From Platycnemis pennipes (lineage: Eukaryota > Arthropoda > Insecta > Odonata > Platycnemididae): a DNA stretch of 64,000 nucleotides. Positions 12,471-25,500 of this stretch are shown here, piece after piece. Position 1 is the first letter of the stretch. The number at the start of each line of letters is the position of its first letter. The position numbers and the translations under genes were made by a program. Location: contig OW121854.1 of NCBI GenBank assembly GCA_933228895.1, positions 53,362,609 to 53,426,608 on the forward strand, given 5' to 3'. The notes below the pieces were generated by a model that was not told the DNA's origin, ran no database searches, and saw only the letters and a program-made list of their open reading frames with translations.

Positions 12471-12821
12471 ATCGTATTAGCAAACAAATGAAATACCTGT
12501 CTTGATTTCGTGTCGTAACATTCCTCATTATAAAATATGCCTCTGAGTGGTTTTTGCGTTCCCCTTTTTCTGATCGAAGTCTTTAATTCGGATGCACCCT
12601 GGCCCCAATTTCTTAAACTCGTCACTAGTCATGCAAATGTAATTCAGAAGATTTATCGAATAAACACTATCATATTTTTTTCTTCCCTATCTACATACTT
12701 CCTTTTAGAAAGAATGAATTGAAAGACTGTCCTCGGATCACATTATCTTATTTCATCCTATTGTAATGCGATAATGTGGGATTTTGTAATTTTATTTACT
12801 AAGCTTCAGGGAAAGACATTT

Positions 12822-13900
12822 TTGCACTTATCGTATTTGCGTATATTACAGACGGATACAATGTATTACTAATCACCTCCCCCGATCCGTAAAAGCTTGC
12901 AATGAAGACATACATGTAATTTGATCAAAGTACTGAACACCCCTCCTTGTCGCATAAAAAAATAGAACAGTTTTTTGAAGTATTTCATTAGTAATTTTTA
13001 TACAAGAAAAAGGAAACACTTGAATGCATTGTATTTAGCATCTGAATATTCTTTTTTCTACCCTTACATGCTTAAAGCATGGTGTAACCATATTTGAGAA
13101 GAATTACTGAATACAGAGGATCACCACACTTTTTGGAACTATACGGAACTTAATTTTGAACATTTTCTTAAATCCACTATTCTCGCACAAAGTAGTATCT
13201 GTTCTCAAGCTACTCGCAGGAGATGTGGGCGCAAAATAATTTGCATTTTGTGGTTCTATCCATCATTTTTTGCAGTTAACTTCATGATATATGTTTCAGC
13301 TAATGAGGTGAAGCTCAATTTTTCTTTAAATTACGGAGCCACATTGCCACGTGAGCTTACTTTTAGAATCACATAGCATCCAGAATAAACACCACATTTT
13401 CCCGATACCTTGAGTACATATTAAAAATATATTAATAAATAAATCCAATCAAGCCTTCACTCTAATATTTTTATGTAAGACAATACATATGAACGCAGTT
13501 AGAGAATATTTTACGTCACGTTAAAGAAGCATATTTCTGAAGAGTTACGGAATGCCATTCCACAAAGGCAAAATTTATTGACAGTAAACATTTTTCAATC
13601 GTTTTGAGCCAAATTGAGCCATACTGGCCACCACGGGATAAAAAGGCATTTGATAAATAAAGAGATTTGGATCAATGAAAAATACATTCATTTATGCAGG
13701 GGACTACTCTCAGGCCCAAAGAAACTAAAAATTTTAAGGGTTAAGATTAGGTTTATAGAAATATCTAACTATTTACCGTAGAAAATAGGCGATGGATATA
13801 CAGTACTGAGAGGTGGACGAAATAGCACAGATGAGCGTCTCAATTGGGAGCCGCCGCCTTTGTCGCCCAAGCTTTCGCGTCCATTGCAGGCCGCATTATC
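12822..13900 (+). repeat. Left arm of a 2.18-kb near-perfect palindrome
   Basis: Every base n in this arm pairs with base 27821 minus n in the right arm, with no insertion or deletion. Reading both arms through, I find five mismatches in 1,079 bp, at 12848, 13864, 13871, 13892 and 13897. The other 99.5 percent is identical, including an unbroken 1,015-bp block (12849-13863). The arm has ordinary AT-rich composition and no recognised coding or transposon sequence. Homology stops sharply at 12821/15000, with no clear target-site duplication outside. It could be a recent inverted duplication, a foldback transposon of unknown family, or an assembly artefact. Confidence 0.97.
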
Positions 13901-13920
13901 ATACCTAGGTAATGCACCCT
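13901..13920. other. Palindrome spacer (loop)
   Basis: Twenty unpaired bases separate the arms. They contain the 8-bp perfect palindrome ACCTAGGT (13903-13910). GCATTA at 13893-13898 and TAATGC at 13910-13915 could pair in an alternative small hairpin at the tip. Confidence 0.85.
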
Positions 13921-14999
13921 GATGATGCCGCCTGCAATGGACGCGAAAGTTTGGGCAACAAAGGCGGCGGCTCCCAATTGAGACGCTCATCTGTGCTATT
14001 TCGTCCACCTCTCAGTACTGTATATCCATCGCCTATTTTCTACGGTAAATAGTTAGATATTTCTATAAACCTAATCTTAACCCTTAAAATTTTTAGTTTC
14101 TTTGGGCCTGAGAGTAGTCCCCTGCATAAATGAATGTATTTTTCATTGATCCAAATCTCTTTATTTATCAAATGCCTTTTTATCCCGTGGTGGCCAGTAT
14201 GGCTCAATTTGGCTCAAAACGATTGAAAAATGTTTACTGTCAATAAATTTTGCCTTTGTGGAATGGCATTCCGTAACTCTTCAGAAATATGCTTCTTTAA
14301 CGTGACGTAAAATATTCTCTAACTGCGTTCATATGTATTGTCTTACATAAAAATATTAGAGTGAAGGCTTGATTGGATTTATTTATTAATATATTTTTAA
14401 TATGTACTCAAGGTATCGGGAAAATGTGGTGTTTATTCTGGATGCTATGTGATTCTAAAAGTAAGCTCACGTGGCAATGTGGCTCCGTAATTTAAAGAAA
14501 AATTGAGCTTCACCTCATTAGCTGAAACATATATCATGAAGTTAACTGCAAAAAATGATGGATAGAACCACAAAATGCAAATTATTTTGCGCCCACATCT
14601 CCTGCGAGTAGCTTGAGAACAGATACTACTTTGTGCGAGAATAGTGGATTTAAGAAAATGTTCAAAATTAAGTTCCGTATAGTTCCAAAAAGTGTGGTGA
14701 TCCTCTGTATTCAGTAATTCTTCTCAAATATGGTTACACCATGCTTTAAGCATGTAAGGGTAGAAAAAAGAATATTCAGATGCTAAATACAATGCATTCA
14801 AGTGTTTCCTTTTTCTTGTATAAAAATTACTAATGAAATACTTCAAAAAACTGTTCTATTTTTTTATGCGACAAGGAGGGGTGTTCAGTACTTTGATCAA
14901 ATTACATGTATGTCTTCATTGCAAGCTTTTACGGATCGGGGGAGGTGATTAGTAATACATTGTATCCGTCTGCAATATACGCAAATACGATAAGTGCAA
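13921..14999 (-). repeat. Right arm of the 2.18-kb palindrome
   Basis: Reverse complement of the left arm. It differs at 13924, 13929, 13950, 13957 and 14973. Four of the five differences lie within 37 bp of the spacer and three of those four are transitions. No gene is seen; an ORF across the centre is a by-product of the inverted repeat. Confidence 0.97.
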
Positions 15000-15000
15000 T

Positions 15001-18000
15001 ACCGAGGATTTGCACAGGTGGAAATACCTTGACATAAATATCTACTACAGTTCATCACTGAACTTCGAGGGAATCCAAGAAGTCGAGGGCACTACGCAGT
15101 TATATTAGTGTAGATTCCCAAACCACACTAGCTCAAGATGACATTGACTGATATCTATATGCTAGGAAAATAAAAACAGAACAATTAGTAATACATTAGG
15201 AAGAGGCTGGTGTGTGTTAAACTCATAGCAAGAATTTCCAAAGTATGATTAATTGTATTAACTAATTCTTATAAAAGCCTTAATTATAAAAAAACAATCA
15301 ATGGATAATTACTATTGGCACAACGTACAATAATAATTAAATGTTATATGGTATAGTATATAAACAATGAAAATGTTGAAGGCAGTGAAAAAAGGTATTC
15401 TGGGTCAAGATGACTCCTACTATTTCTCCTCGTCAAAACATTCAAGACCACCGCATTTTAAATCAATATATTTTAGCATCAGATATTTTTACTTACGTAT
15501 TTTACATGAAGAAACTGTAGCTGCACCTCAAATTACTGATATCATTAGCTCTTTTCCATTGCCTTCATTGGTTTTACGATTCCGGACAACCTTATCCGCA
15601 GGTAACTAATATTGCTGCAAAATATTTTCTTCCATAGCTTTCACCCTATGAAATTCTCGTTCATGTATGTCACGACGATGCTCTTCTTCACGCTTAAAAT
15701 TAGGAAATCTCCATTTTGTTACAGGCGTTATCACAATGTCTCTATTAATCATTTTTTAATCATCATGAGGAGGCTGAAATCTGATCCCTGAGCTTTCGAA
15801 ATTGATTCCATAATTAAATTCAATGTTTCCTCGCTCATTCCCCCATTCTCATTAAATCTCCGCACGTCCATCCGGCATTGCCATCTGCTGTCAGATCCCT
15901 AGTCTCATCCTTTGGCCCCCACTCCATTCTCTCCGGATGATTCAGTCGGGAACTTCATCCGGACTAAGGTTAAATTTGATTCCTTTTGCCTTCCGCGTTT
16001 CATATTCCGCCTCCGCTATCGGCTGTCGAAGGCTCAAATATCTTCTGGACCAGCGATTTTGGTCCAGGGGAGTGAATCTGATTACCTCTCGACTCCCACG
16101 CAAAATTACTCACTCTCTCAAAGCCATCACTCTCAGCCACTAAAACCTTCGGGCACATGCCAATTTCTCTCTCCACAGATGATTTTATATCTCCTCTACT
16201 GGACCCTCAATTTCCTTTTTAAAATGAGAAGATGAATAATTATTCCCTACACCCGATTTGATTTTTTAAATGTCAGAATTGTATCGTTTTTCATTAAACT
16301 TGGTGGTGAGACAGTATCATAGTTTTAACCCATCATTGCTTACATTTCATCTATGCGTAATTTTCTGTTTACTGATGCAAAACTACTTGGTAGACTAAAA
16401 GATAGATGATGTCGTATTTTGGAGTACAGCTTATATTTCTGTGCTAATCGTTGAGCTTTCTGCGCATCCTCCGTTAATTCTCTTTAACAATATCAATTTT
16501 ATCTCCTAGCCTCATATTAGTCTTTTAGATTGGTGCATGTGCTTTTAGGTAATTCAAAGAATCCTTTTTTCCTCTTAGACAGGAAATTCAATAGTAGCAC
16601 AAATTTTTCGTGTTCAATTTGAAATTAGAAAAGATTTTAATCGGATTATTATTGCAGCATTTTTCAATCCGATTATTATTGCAGCATTTGAATGTATCAC
16701 ATAACGATGGCAGTTCTCTCAATGATGTGATAAAAGCTATATTTTGAATATCGTATATATTATAACATATAAAATGCATACCTATTCACCTATTCCAACA
16801 ATTAGTTTTGCAGGGGAATTCGCAGTGGCACATCCTTTCTAGAATATTTCTACTGACTGAAAAACGTATTTGAGCCGTATGGCATTCAAAATTGATTATA
16901 AATAGAGACTAGGGTGCTTATACAAGTTTCACATTCCCCTTTTATCTCAGGTACAGTTTCAAAATTATATAATACTTACGTAATTATGTTGCTTTATTGA
17001 TATTTATTCATCCGATTTTTCTCTGTTTCATCAATAACTACTGTGTAATAATTATTACTGCACCGTTTATTCCTCTCTTTCGTTTCAAGTTTTGCACACT
17101 ATATGAATGGCCGACAGCCTGCCCATCCCGTCATCATTTGTCTTTTTCCTTCGTCCGTATCACATTTAATACTGTAAGGATCACCGGGTTAAACTGAATT
17201 AATCCCTTCGCCTTTATGTCAATCATCTTCATAGCTTCCCAAAGCTTATCGGCAATATTTTCATTTAATAACTTCCTTCAGCTCGTCGAACTATTTCCTT
17301 AACCTTCGTACAAGAGCGGGGTGAATCAATTTCGATTGCTTTAATTTTCCATTTGTCACTGAGGGTGACCCCGAATATTCTCCATACCATATTTCAATCC
17401 AAATATTAATTACGTCTTTCGAATCGCTCTGTCATTTTTATAAGTGAAAAGTTTGTGTGCGAGATGTCAACTTATCAGGGATTTGATTGTTTATCATGTT
17501 TCAGTAAATAAATCACCCGAATCACCTTGAGATTGAATTTATTGGGTCATTGAAGCAAATTCATAAGGTATTAATCAAATTATAGTCATTATAATCTAAG
17601 TATGTTTTATATCGCAATAGCAGTAATCACATTACATTTTAAATTACGAGGATATTTCAACTAAATCATGCTCTTTAGGGATAGTTTTTACGTCATCGTA
17701 AAATGGTGGTCATTTGGCAGCTGAATTATAATTTGCATATTTAATTTACATATTTAGCAATGCACAATTTAAGGGAATAATTAGTGCGTTTCAGTTTTCC
17801 TATGTAGAAACCACATAAAATCATAAAAATCATATCATAAAAGAACCTATCTTCAAATATTGTTGAAATAAACTGTTCATAACCTTATGGCTTGTGGCCC
17901 TCTTAACGGGCAACAAATATTCATTATATTTGATTATAATAATCACTGAAGTCTCGAGAAAAATTTATGACGGAAGAACTAAATTTTAAAAACGTATTCG

Positions 18001-18680
18001 TTTGAAAAGAAGTTATAATTTACCTGTTGGAACAGCAGTTGACGTTTGTGTACATATGCATATAAATTAAATATAGAATCTCATCATAATAGCAAAAGAA
18101 TCACATTCATGCCTATTTTTATTATGTATAGATAAATGACCATTCAATGTCTTAACTAGAGGTTTCCAAATGCTGTCGTTATATTTTAGATAATATACTT
18201 GTAAAGAGTGACTCTTTGTGACCGTAAAGATAAATTTATTTATCTTTGTATGGTGAAAATTCAAACAGATTAGCCAACATAGGCCAGTTTTCAGCTAAAA
18301 AGGTAATCTTCCCTGCAAATGTGACTACGTAAATGTAAAAGAAATATTACGGGAAAAAGGTGTACCTATTTAAATATTTGCTTGGTTTAGGCTTGAGGAA
18401 AATTTTCTTGTGTGTGAAATATAAGAGAGTTATAAATGGCAAGAAAAACCAGAGAGCTAGTAAGGAGTGTGTCTATAAAGCTGTACTTAATTTTATAGCT
18501 TGCAATCAATGCTAAATAAAGGGTGCATAGCTTTTTAAGATAGGTAATTGATAGCATTCATACCTGCTGCCAAAGTACAAACTCGATCATGGAACTATAC
18601 CTTCCGTCTGAGTATATAGCTAAAAATCATGGTCATCACCATATAGGAATCACATTGGTGATGTTGCTCATTCGTTAAAT
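15001..18680. other. AT-rich stretch, no gene seen
   Basis: About 3.7 kb without supported features apart from one short duplication near 16.65 kb. The ORFs at 15367-15609 and 15912-16235 show no family motif. Confidence 0.55.
16644..16697. repeat. 27-bp tandem duplication
   Basis: GATTATTATTGCAGCATTT occurs at 16644 and again at 16671, with similar flanking bases, giving two units of 27 bp. Confidence 0.75.
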
Positions 18681-18689
18681 TTTCGGTGG

Positions 18690-19090
18690 ATATTTTCGAT
18701 TCCTGGTCTCTCCAATGCCCTCTCCCCCCCTTCGTTCAAGTTGCCTCTAAAGCCACCCATCCATGCAAAGTGGAGGTAAGTCGAGAAGTTGCCTTCGCAC
18801 GTGACACTTACAGGACTAGTAGACACGCCAGCACGCAATTCAATTACTCCCCAGCTACAGCCTCCGTCCTATGTCCTCCACAAGTGCCTCCCCATCCACC
18901 AGCCGGGCCCTACGGTACACTTCCACGTGGCGCCTCGCTAACCTTGCCTACAAGCCCTTCTGCTAATTAGCAAACCCTTCCAATCCCCCACCTTTCCTTC
19001 CACCCCCTTCTCCTCTCACCTGGCTCCCCCTGCGCACCCTCATTTATGCAAACACATTTTTCCGCTCCACTCCCCATCCCCCACACCTAT
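18690..19090. other. C/T-rich island
   Basis: The + strand is dominated by C and T with several CCCC runs (18721-18730, 18960-19085). ORFs here are Pro/Ser/Thr-rich and look compositional. Confidence 0.55.
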
Positions 19091-20479
19091 TCCCGCCAAG
19101 GCAAGTTTTTAACCCTTTACTCGGTCCTTCACTCTTCAACACAGAAATCTTAGTTGGCTTCTTCGAACCGTTATTCCTTCGCGTGCAGCTACGAGATGAC
19201 TGCCAAGCGCGACACCCACCGCGATTAAGAGTATTTGGGAGAGTCAAAAGTTTTGTGTAATCGTGCCGCACTCTATCACGAAATATATTATATTACCTTC
19301 ACAGTATCTTATTCAATATCCTTTATTTACCAAGGTTAAAAAGTGGAAAATCGTGAATTGGATACTGAAATAGTCTAACGATGTGAAGTTTGCGATTAGA
19401 TTGCTAAACTTTGGAGCCTAATGGACGAAAATTTAGGTTTAAATTCTTTTATTTATGCTGCCTGCGTTTTTTAGCCAGGCAAAGCCTATTATCACACGTA
19501 ATGGAAATAAATCTTTTCTTTGTTTCTCAATTTGCAATTTGTCTTTACCAGCACTCCAATTCTCAGTGCTTTTTTTTTATCACAAAAGTAGTTTTGCTCT
19601 ACTTTTCATTTCAATTTCTCATCATTCCACATCCTTCCAAATAATTAGGTAATTCTATTTAAGATTATATTGTGGTAAAAGGTGTTTACCTTGGCCGATC
19701 ACATTTGATAACCCAATTATATTTATTACAAAACTTGTTTCGCATAGCATAGCCATTTCCTTTTACTTAGACTTTGTATAGTCGCCCAAAGTCATCTCTT
19801 TAGCTTAGCTCTCATTATTGCTAAATATATTTTATTCAAAGTAATCCATTTCAAAATTTAACAATAATGTTTATTTGACGGGAACAAATTCGTCTTCTTT
19901 TACGTTCTAAACATTTGCTTTGTATTGCTGATGAATGAGGACTTCATGAGGTTTGAGGGAACGTTATGTGATCCCTAGACATGTGTTAGTTGTATGTAAA
20001 GGCACGTTTATATTTATCGGCTTGGGGGTCATTAAACACTGTCAAACGAGAGAAGTGCGCGGAGATGGACTAATGTTGACCTAAATAGTGATATTTTGGG
20101 CCAAGTGACGAACGAAACTTAAAAGAATTTCTCAGAACTTGAAAATCCAAAGAATTACGCTTCATGAGGGTAATGGTAGCATCTTAGAAATCTATCAGTT
20201 ACCCATAGATTATAGAAATATATTTTAGTTTTATATATCTGGCACTTTTTTATGCCATTGAAGGAAACATTTTTAAAAATATATATCATTATTTTTTTTA
20301 CTTTTTAAATATCAAAGCCAATAATTAAATTTGCAGTACAGGGTCGTAATTTTCTTTTTTTTTTGCGTTATCTAATTCCATCATATGCTACATTTCAGCC
20401 ATTCGCACCGTATAATGCATAAGTAGCCTTCCAAAAAAGGAAAGAGAAGAACATTGACTTGTTTGCCCTATGAGTTAGA
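19091..20479. other. AT-rich stretch, nothing recognised
   Basis: No supported features. T-rich runs occur near 19569 and 20355. Confidence 0.5.
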
Positions 20480-20665
20480 GGAAGCGCCTGCTAATGAATA
20501 CACACGTCGTTCCATTAGCTAATGGCAGCATTGGATGAATGCATTTGGCGGCGTAATTGATGCTTAACGAATTAGGGCAAATGCAAAGATGTCTTATTAC
20601 CATAAAGGATGCGTACGTATTGATTTAGCGAATGCAAATGCATATTTAAAAATTGGGTGAATATT
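20480..20665. promoter_or_regulatory. Candidate homeodomain/POU site cluster (tentative enhancer)
   Basis: Within about 180 bp there are several AT-core motifs of the homeodomain type (ATTAGCTAATGG near 20515, CGTAATTGATGC near 20550, TAACGAATTA near 20563). There is also an exact octamer ATGCAAAT at 20632-20639 and a second near-match around 20580. Such clusters arise by chance in AT-rich DNA. I list it because the density is higher than in its surroundings. Function is unproven. Confidence 0.2.
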
Positions 20666-20979
20666 CGGGTACCCTGTGAGTCGGAAATTACGAGAAGGGA
20701 AGAGAATGGTAGTGTGACTTGAGTGGAGCGAGGAAGTTTTAAGTATGTGACAGCGAAAAGAATGTTGACAAACGGGGTAGCAGAAAAAAAACAAGCAGTT
20801 CGATTAGAATTATTAGAACAGGTGCGTCACTGAAGATGAATATCGTGTGTAAGGTGTTGTGGAAAGAACTCGACATCCATAAAAATAGGCTTTTATTGTT
20901 ATGACACTATTCGTTCGCTGATATTATTTTGCTACTTATTCCCATTGTTATCAGTTTTGCATTTCTAGCGCCCTTTTTA

Positions 20980-21560
20980 ACCGAAGTGCAAATACCGCAT
21001 CAGGGCCCCCTGTTAGGAAAAGTACCGAAGATTCCTGTAGGCGTCCACCCCTCAAAAGGTTTTACTTCCCGCACCTCGGCACCCAGCGCCGATACTTCGA
21101 ATTCCGCTCCCCCGACACGTACCTCGCCCTCTTCACCTTCCCTCACCACGCCGCGCGTCTGATTTCATAGTTCAAACCCTAGGCTTCCGCATCTTCTCCA
21201 ACTTCCCCCAACCTTCTTCCTTATTTTGCCGCGGAGGGAGGAATAGGGCGAGGGGTGAGTTGGAGCCACTTCCAGGGAGCCTTCCGCCTCCCGCCCACGG
21301 AGGGGTTGAGCAAACTTGCCCGCCATGCTGCGGCGACTGTTTCTAATGCACATAATTAAGCAATTACGGCACCATCTTGGACGAAGAGTTCGAGGCCAAG
21401 GAGGCTAGGAGTATGCGGCGGTAGCTATGCACAAGTGAATGGTTTAGGAGGAGAGTTCCCTGTTTGACAGGACGGAGAGACGGATGTCGTGCATAATCTA
21501 CGGGGCACCGTGTGCTGTACCGCCTTACGTAGAGTCCGTCGTTAACGACTTAAGCATTCT
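20980..21560. other. GC-rich, CpG-containing island
   Basis: The segment is rich in CCC/GGG words and CpG (for example 21060-21160 and 21225-21310). A TAATTAAGCAATTA motif and CCATCTTGG follow at 21352-21380. It could be a regulatory island. No gene start can be recognised. Confidence 0.4.
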
Positions 21561-24500
21561 CTGTTTAAGGGAGGAGTTATGGGTTCATTCGCTTCTCACA
21601 CGTGAGAGGTTAAGGATCGTCTGAGATTTGAGTCGGCTATAATCACAATTGCAACTACCTTAATTTTCATTTGCTTGGAATTCGCACGAGCAGTCTTCAA
21701 TTATTTGTCTAAATGTATCATATTCATGCGTGGAATATAAATGTGTCGTTTATTTTTTTCTTTTTTCGGTATACATGCATTTGCCAACCACTCATCTCAT
21801 GCTCGCTTTTAAAAAATATTTTTTTTTTTCAACTTTGTTCCATTTTCTTAGATCTTCCATTGCAATAACTCCTTTATTTGAAGGTGTAATTATTGTATAA
21901 CATTGTGAAGAGTTTTTAGTGGCAGCAATTACTGCTTAATGGTTCTAACATGCTTTTAAAATTAGTATATTGATAAGTTGTTTCCTTAGTTTCCGACATA
22001 AGGTATTTTCAATTTACGTGTTAGTCAATTTTTTAAATAAGCGCAGTTAAAATCGAAAGTAATCCGTTTTAAATGCTGGTAACTTTTGTTTTAATTTTTA
22101 AATCATTCTCTCCATCTATAACTTTGAAGTTATACATTTATGCTTATTTCTCTTTAATGAAATAAGTATTAATTTGTTTTGCTTAAAAACTCCTTTGGGG
22201 ATAATTTTCCGCAAACCAAGTGTACCAATTAATGACATAATTTATTTAGATTTCATCAATTCTACTTACGCATTTAAGGTTATAACTCTTCCTTGCTATA
22301 TGGGTTCCACGTTGAACAAATTTTTTATCAATGTGGTCTTCAAACTGCTCTCTGCTAATGATGAGAGTTGTGTGCCAATAAATGGATATTTTAGAATTAC
22401 TAATTTACATATCATTTAGAATACCAGATCACGTTCATAGCCAATCTATAAAATTGTATGAATAAGTGGTGCAAATCTATTATTTTCCTTAACAAAATGG
22501 TATACCAACTCAAAACTCAGAGGAATTACTAGGGATGCACAAAAATTCCTTTTTTCCCAGTCCGCCGGTCAGTGATGCCTGACTTTCTCCTGACTGTAAT
22601 GGCTGAAGCTGTTATTCTTATTATAATTTTATAATTACACCTTGAGGGTTCTTAAGATATAAAAAAAAGTTTGGTCACTGCTCACTCACACTCTTTTGAG
22701 GATAAGTTTTGTCATATTTCTTTACAACGCGACGAATCTGTTTCTGTTACGTTTAGTGAAAGAATTAGTTCCCAGCCTTACACTCACTGGCAACCACGTC
22801 TTTAGGCTACAACAATAACGTGGGCTCATATCTGATCTTAGCTTGCTCTACGTATTTCACCTTATGACACAAGTAGCCGCATGTTGTAATGTGCTAAATG
22901 CATTGCACTAATTTCAATTTGGTTTTCATTCATTTTTTTCTTCGAGGTGGGTTGCCTTTTCTTTCACCCGCCAAACAAGACTTTTATTAAACGTTATTCC
23001 ACCATCAGATGCGGTGTTACGCTCTCAGTTCTTGTCAGTTTCTTCATTTCGTTCGTCTATGCTCCAAATGTATGAGAAAAAGGGTTTATTGTTTTACTCT
23101 TTTGTAGCTGGAGACTTACTTTTATCTGTTTTTGAAAAATACAAATATATTGGTGCAAATAAATTATGATCGGCCCCCAAACCTCGCAGTAATTACTGTT
23201 GTGAGTTATTCCCTCCCAATGTTTGCCAGTATTGATATCTCTGTGCCTACAATAAGGGTTTTGTAGAGATCCATCAGTTGACCCTTACGGTGAGCAAGAT
23301 AGCATAGATTGTTGATGGAAAAGATAAATATCGCTCACTGATACAGAATTTTACATTAGTGGCAGTGTAACCGAGGAAGAAAGTGACTCTTTTGAAGAAT
23401 AAATACTTTGAAGTTGGTTAAACGACCTGAATCAGAAGTGCTGAGGAAGCCAGAAGTCAAAACATGTAGGGGATGTGTGGATGCCGGGCTGGGAAAACTT
23501 ATTTTGATCAAATAGGGAAAGGGAGTTGGGGGAGCGAGTGTACTTAATGGGTTGGGGAGTGAGGGTAAGAAGGAGAGGTGCAGTTATAGGCAATTAGTCA
23601 ATCAATGATCACGTGCAGTGGACTCTCGTTTCCGTGAAGACCCAAGGGTTGCGGACGAAGACGCCGGCGTGGTGTTGATCCTTGAAAGGCGCCGAGAAGT
23701 AAGAGAGCGGAGGTGGAAGTTTGCGAGACGCGGGAAGGCTGGGTATTTTAATTTGGTGTAGCAATTGGTATGCATCAGGTATGCATTTGTCCAAGGCACT
23801 GCCTAACTGGGTGAAAAAGATGTTTCTTTTGTAAGCACCAAGTTTGTGCACTACTTGCTGGTCAGAATGCATTTCAAATGATCTTTTAATGGTGCATTGT
23901 TGTAAAGGCAATTACTTGCCTAATTCATAGAACATATAGATGTTTTCTTATTGTATGTGCCCTAGATTAGTCCCTCCCTGAGAGGAGTAATTTTTACCCT
24001 TGTTAGACTTACCTGTGCTACGAGCACTTATTATCATTTTTATTATAAATACTTTTTATCTATAACCGGTAGTTTTTCCATCAGTGAAAATTAAAATTGT
24101 TCATATTTTGTGAGTTACGTTCAGTGTTGGTATGAAATATGGTCTTCTAGAAATTTATCTGGTGGCTTCAATCATTTTTGAGTTTCAAATTTCTCACGAC
24201 CTACATCGTCTCTTAGCTTAAGGAATCAATTATGTCCACACATGTTATTTAAGAGATATTCCTGCACCCTTTAAATTTCTTTTACATATAAGAGTATTAG
24301 TTGAGTAAGATCCGGACAGCATGATTTAGACTTTACTAGACTAGATAAAATTACATAAGACAGTGCAGTGTATTGGTGAGAGCTCCTGCATGAAATACCT
24401 TGCTAACTAGACGTCAATACTTTGCACCCAGGTCCTGATTCATATCACTTTCAAAGTTCATTACATTAATGAGAATATTTTTAAATCACATTAAACTACT

Positions 24501-24790
24501 ATAGACCGTAAGAAAAACTGCCGTGTGATTGATAGTTATCGATTGATCCGAAGTTTGTAATGCAACGGAATATAAATACTAACTGTTTTAATTAGACTCT
24601 GTAATACCCTGTCACAATGATTTTGTTCATAGTTAAGAGAGAAGCTTCTTAGAATATTTGAGCAGCCAATGGAAAATTATCGGCCCCAGAAAATTATTGT
24701 AATACGTTTACGCTACTGAGTTAGTTACCGTTTGGTGGCAACGAAAACGCGCGTTATCGTGATTCATCCCTTGAAGCCAGTACAAATACG
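21561..24790. other. AT-rich stretch, no gene seen
   Basis: About 3.2 kb. A short GC-elevated segment at 23600-23740 gives a 100-codon minus-strand ORF (23609-23911) with no recognised motif. It could be an exon, but nothing beyond openness supports it. Confidence 0.5.
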
Positions 24791-24799
24791 TGCTGGTCA

Positions 24800-24960
24800 C
24801 GGTAGCTAGTTCGTTAGCCCACTGACCAAGCATACCAAAAGTCGTCGGTTCAAATTCAACCTTCAAAATTGATGTGTTCCTCATAGGAACGCATCAGCCA
24901 TTACGATTAATTAACTTTAGACGTAGTGAGACAACCCTGGAGTTGGAATATCCAGAACAG
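24800..24960 (+). repeat. tRNA-derived SINE remnant
   Basis: The segment starts with a tRNA-like part. GGTAGCTAGTTCGTTAGCCC contains an A-box-like TAGCTAGTTCGTTAG, and GGTTCAAATTC at 24847-24857 matches a polymerase III B box, at tRNA-like spacing. An unrelated body follows (CTCATAGGAACGCATCAGCC). I see no canonical CCA arm or anticodon stem, so it is a retroposon rather than a functional tRNA gene. The 3' end is uncertain. Confidence 0.5.
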
Positions 24961-25295
24961 GGTATTCGTTAACTAATATTAAAACTCAATAATAATGTGG
25001 GCATGCCAAATCTGGAATTTTGGACAGTGATGGGGATGTGGGACAAATATTGCTAATGCATCAGCCATCTGTTGAAGATGTACCAAGGGTCCAGGTTTTA
25101 ATGATTCATAGCAATGACTGACTCTGCTGAGCTTTGCACGTGCATTAAAACGTCAGTATCAACATTTAAAAGGCCAAACAATCGTTGGCCAGAACGTCTT
25201 TCCACCTAAAAAATCCAATTTGTATTGATGATATTTTTTCTGATCCGAAAAGTAAATTGTTTTATCGCCACCAAATCTTTTTGTTTCTATATTTT

Positions 25296-25500
25296 CATGA
25301 TGAAGACAACGGTCAAGGGAAAACTGAACGGGGAAAATGGAAAAGGCAGGCCTCGTAAGGGATATATGGAACAGGTTCTGAAGGCAGTAAATGGGAGGAA
25401 TTAAGTTTATATGAAGAGGTTGACCGGTAAAAGAATCGAATCGTTAGAGTTAGGGTTGCGTTAAACGAATCCTTAAATTGTTGACCGATGATGGCGATTT
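25296..25500 (+). mobile_element. RTE-like LINE, extreme 3' fragment
   Basis: About 200 bp matching the last part of the RTE-like copies. It has remnants of GKLNGENGKGRPRKGYMEQV, then MKRLTGKRIES, then the family tail around TTGACCGATGATGGCG (25476-25491). No reverse-transcriptase sequence is present and stops interrupt it. Confidence 0.75.

Noticed and set aside
13769..14008. ORF across the centre of the palindrome
   Set aside because: Its two halves are reverse complements of each other. It is a by-product of the inverted repeat with no family signature.
12822..14999. A conventional DNA transposon with 1-kb TIRs
   Set aside because: There is no target-site duplication at 12821/15000 and no transposase. 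Possible but unsupported, so described only as a palindrome.
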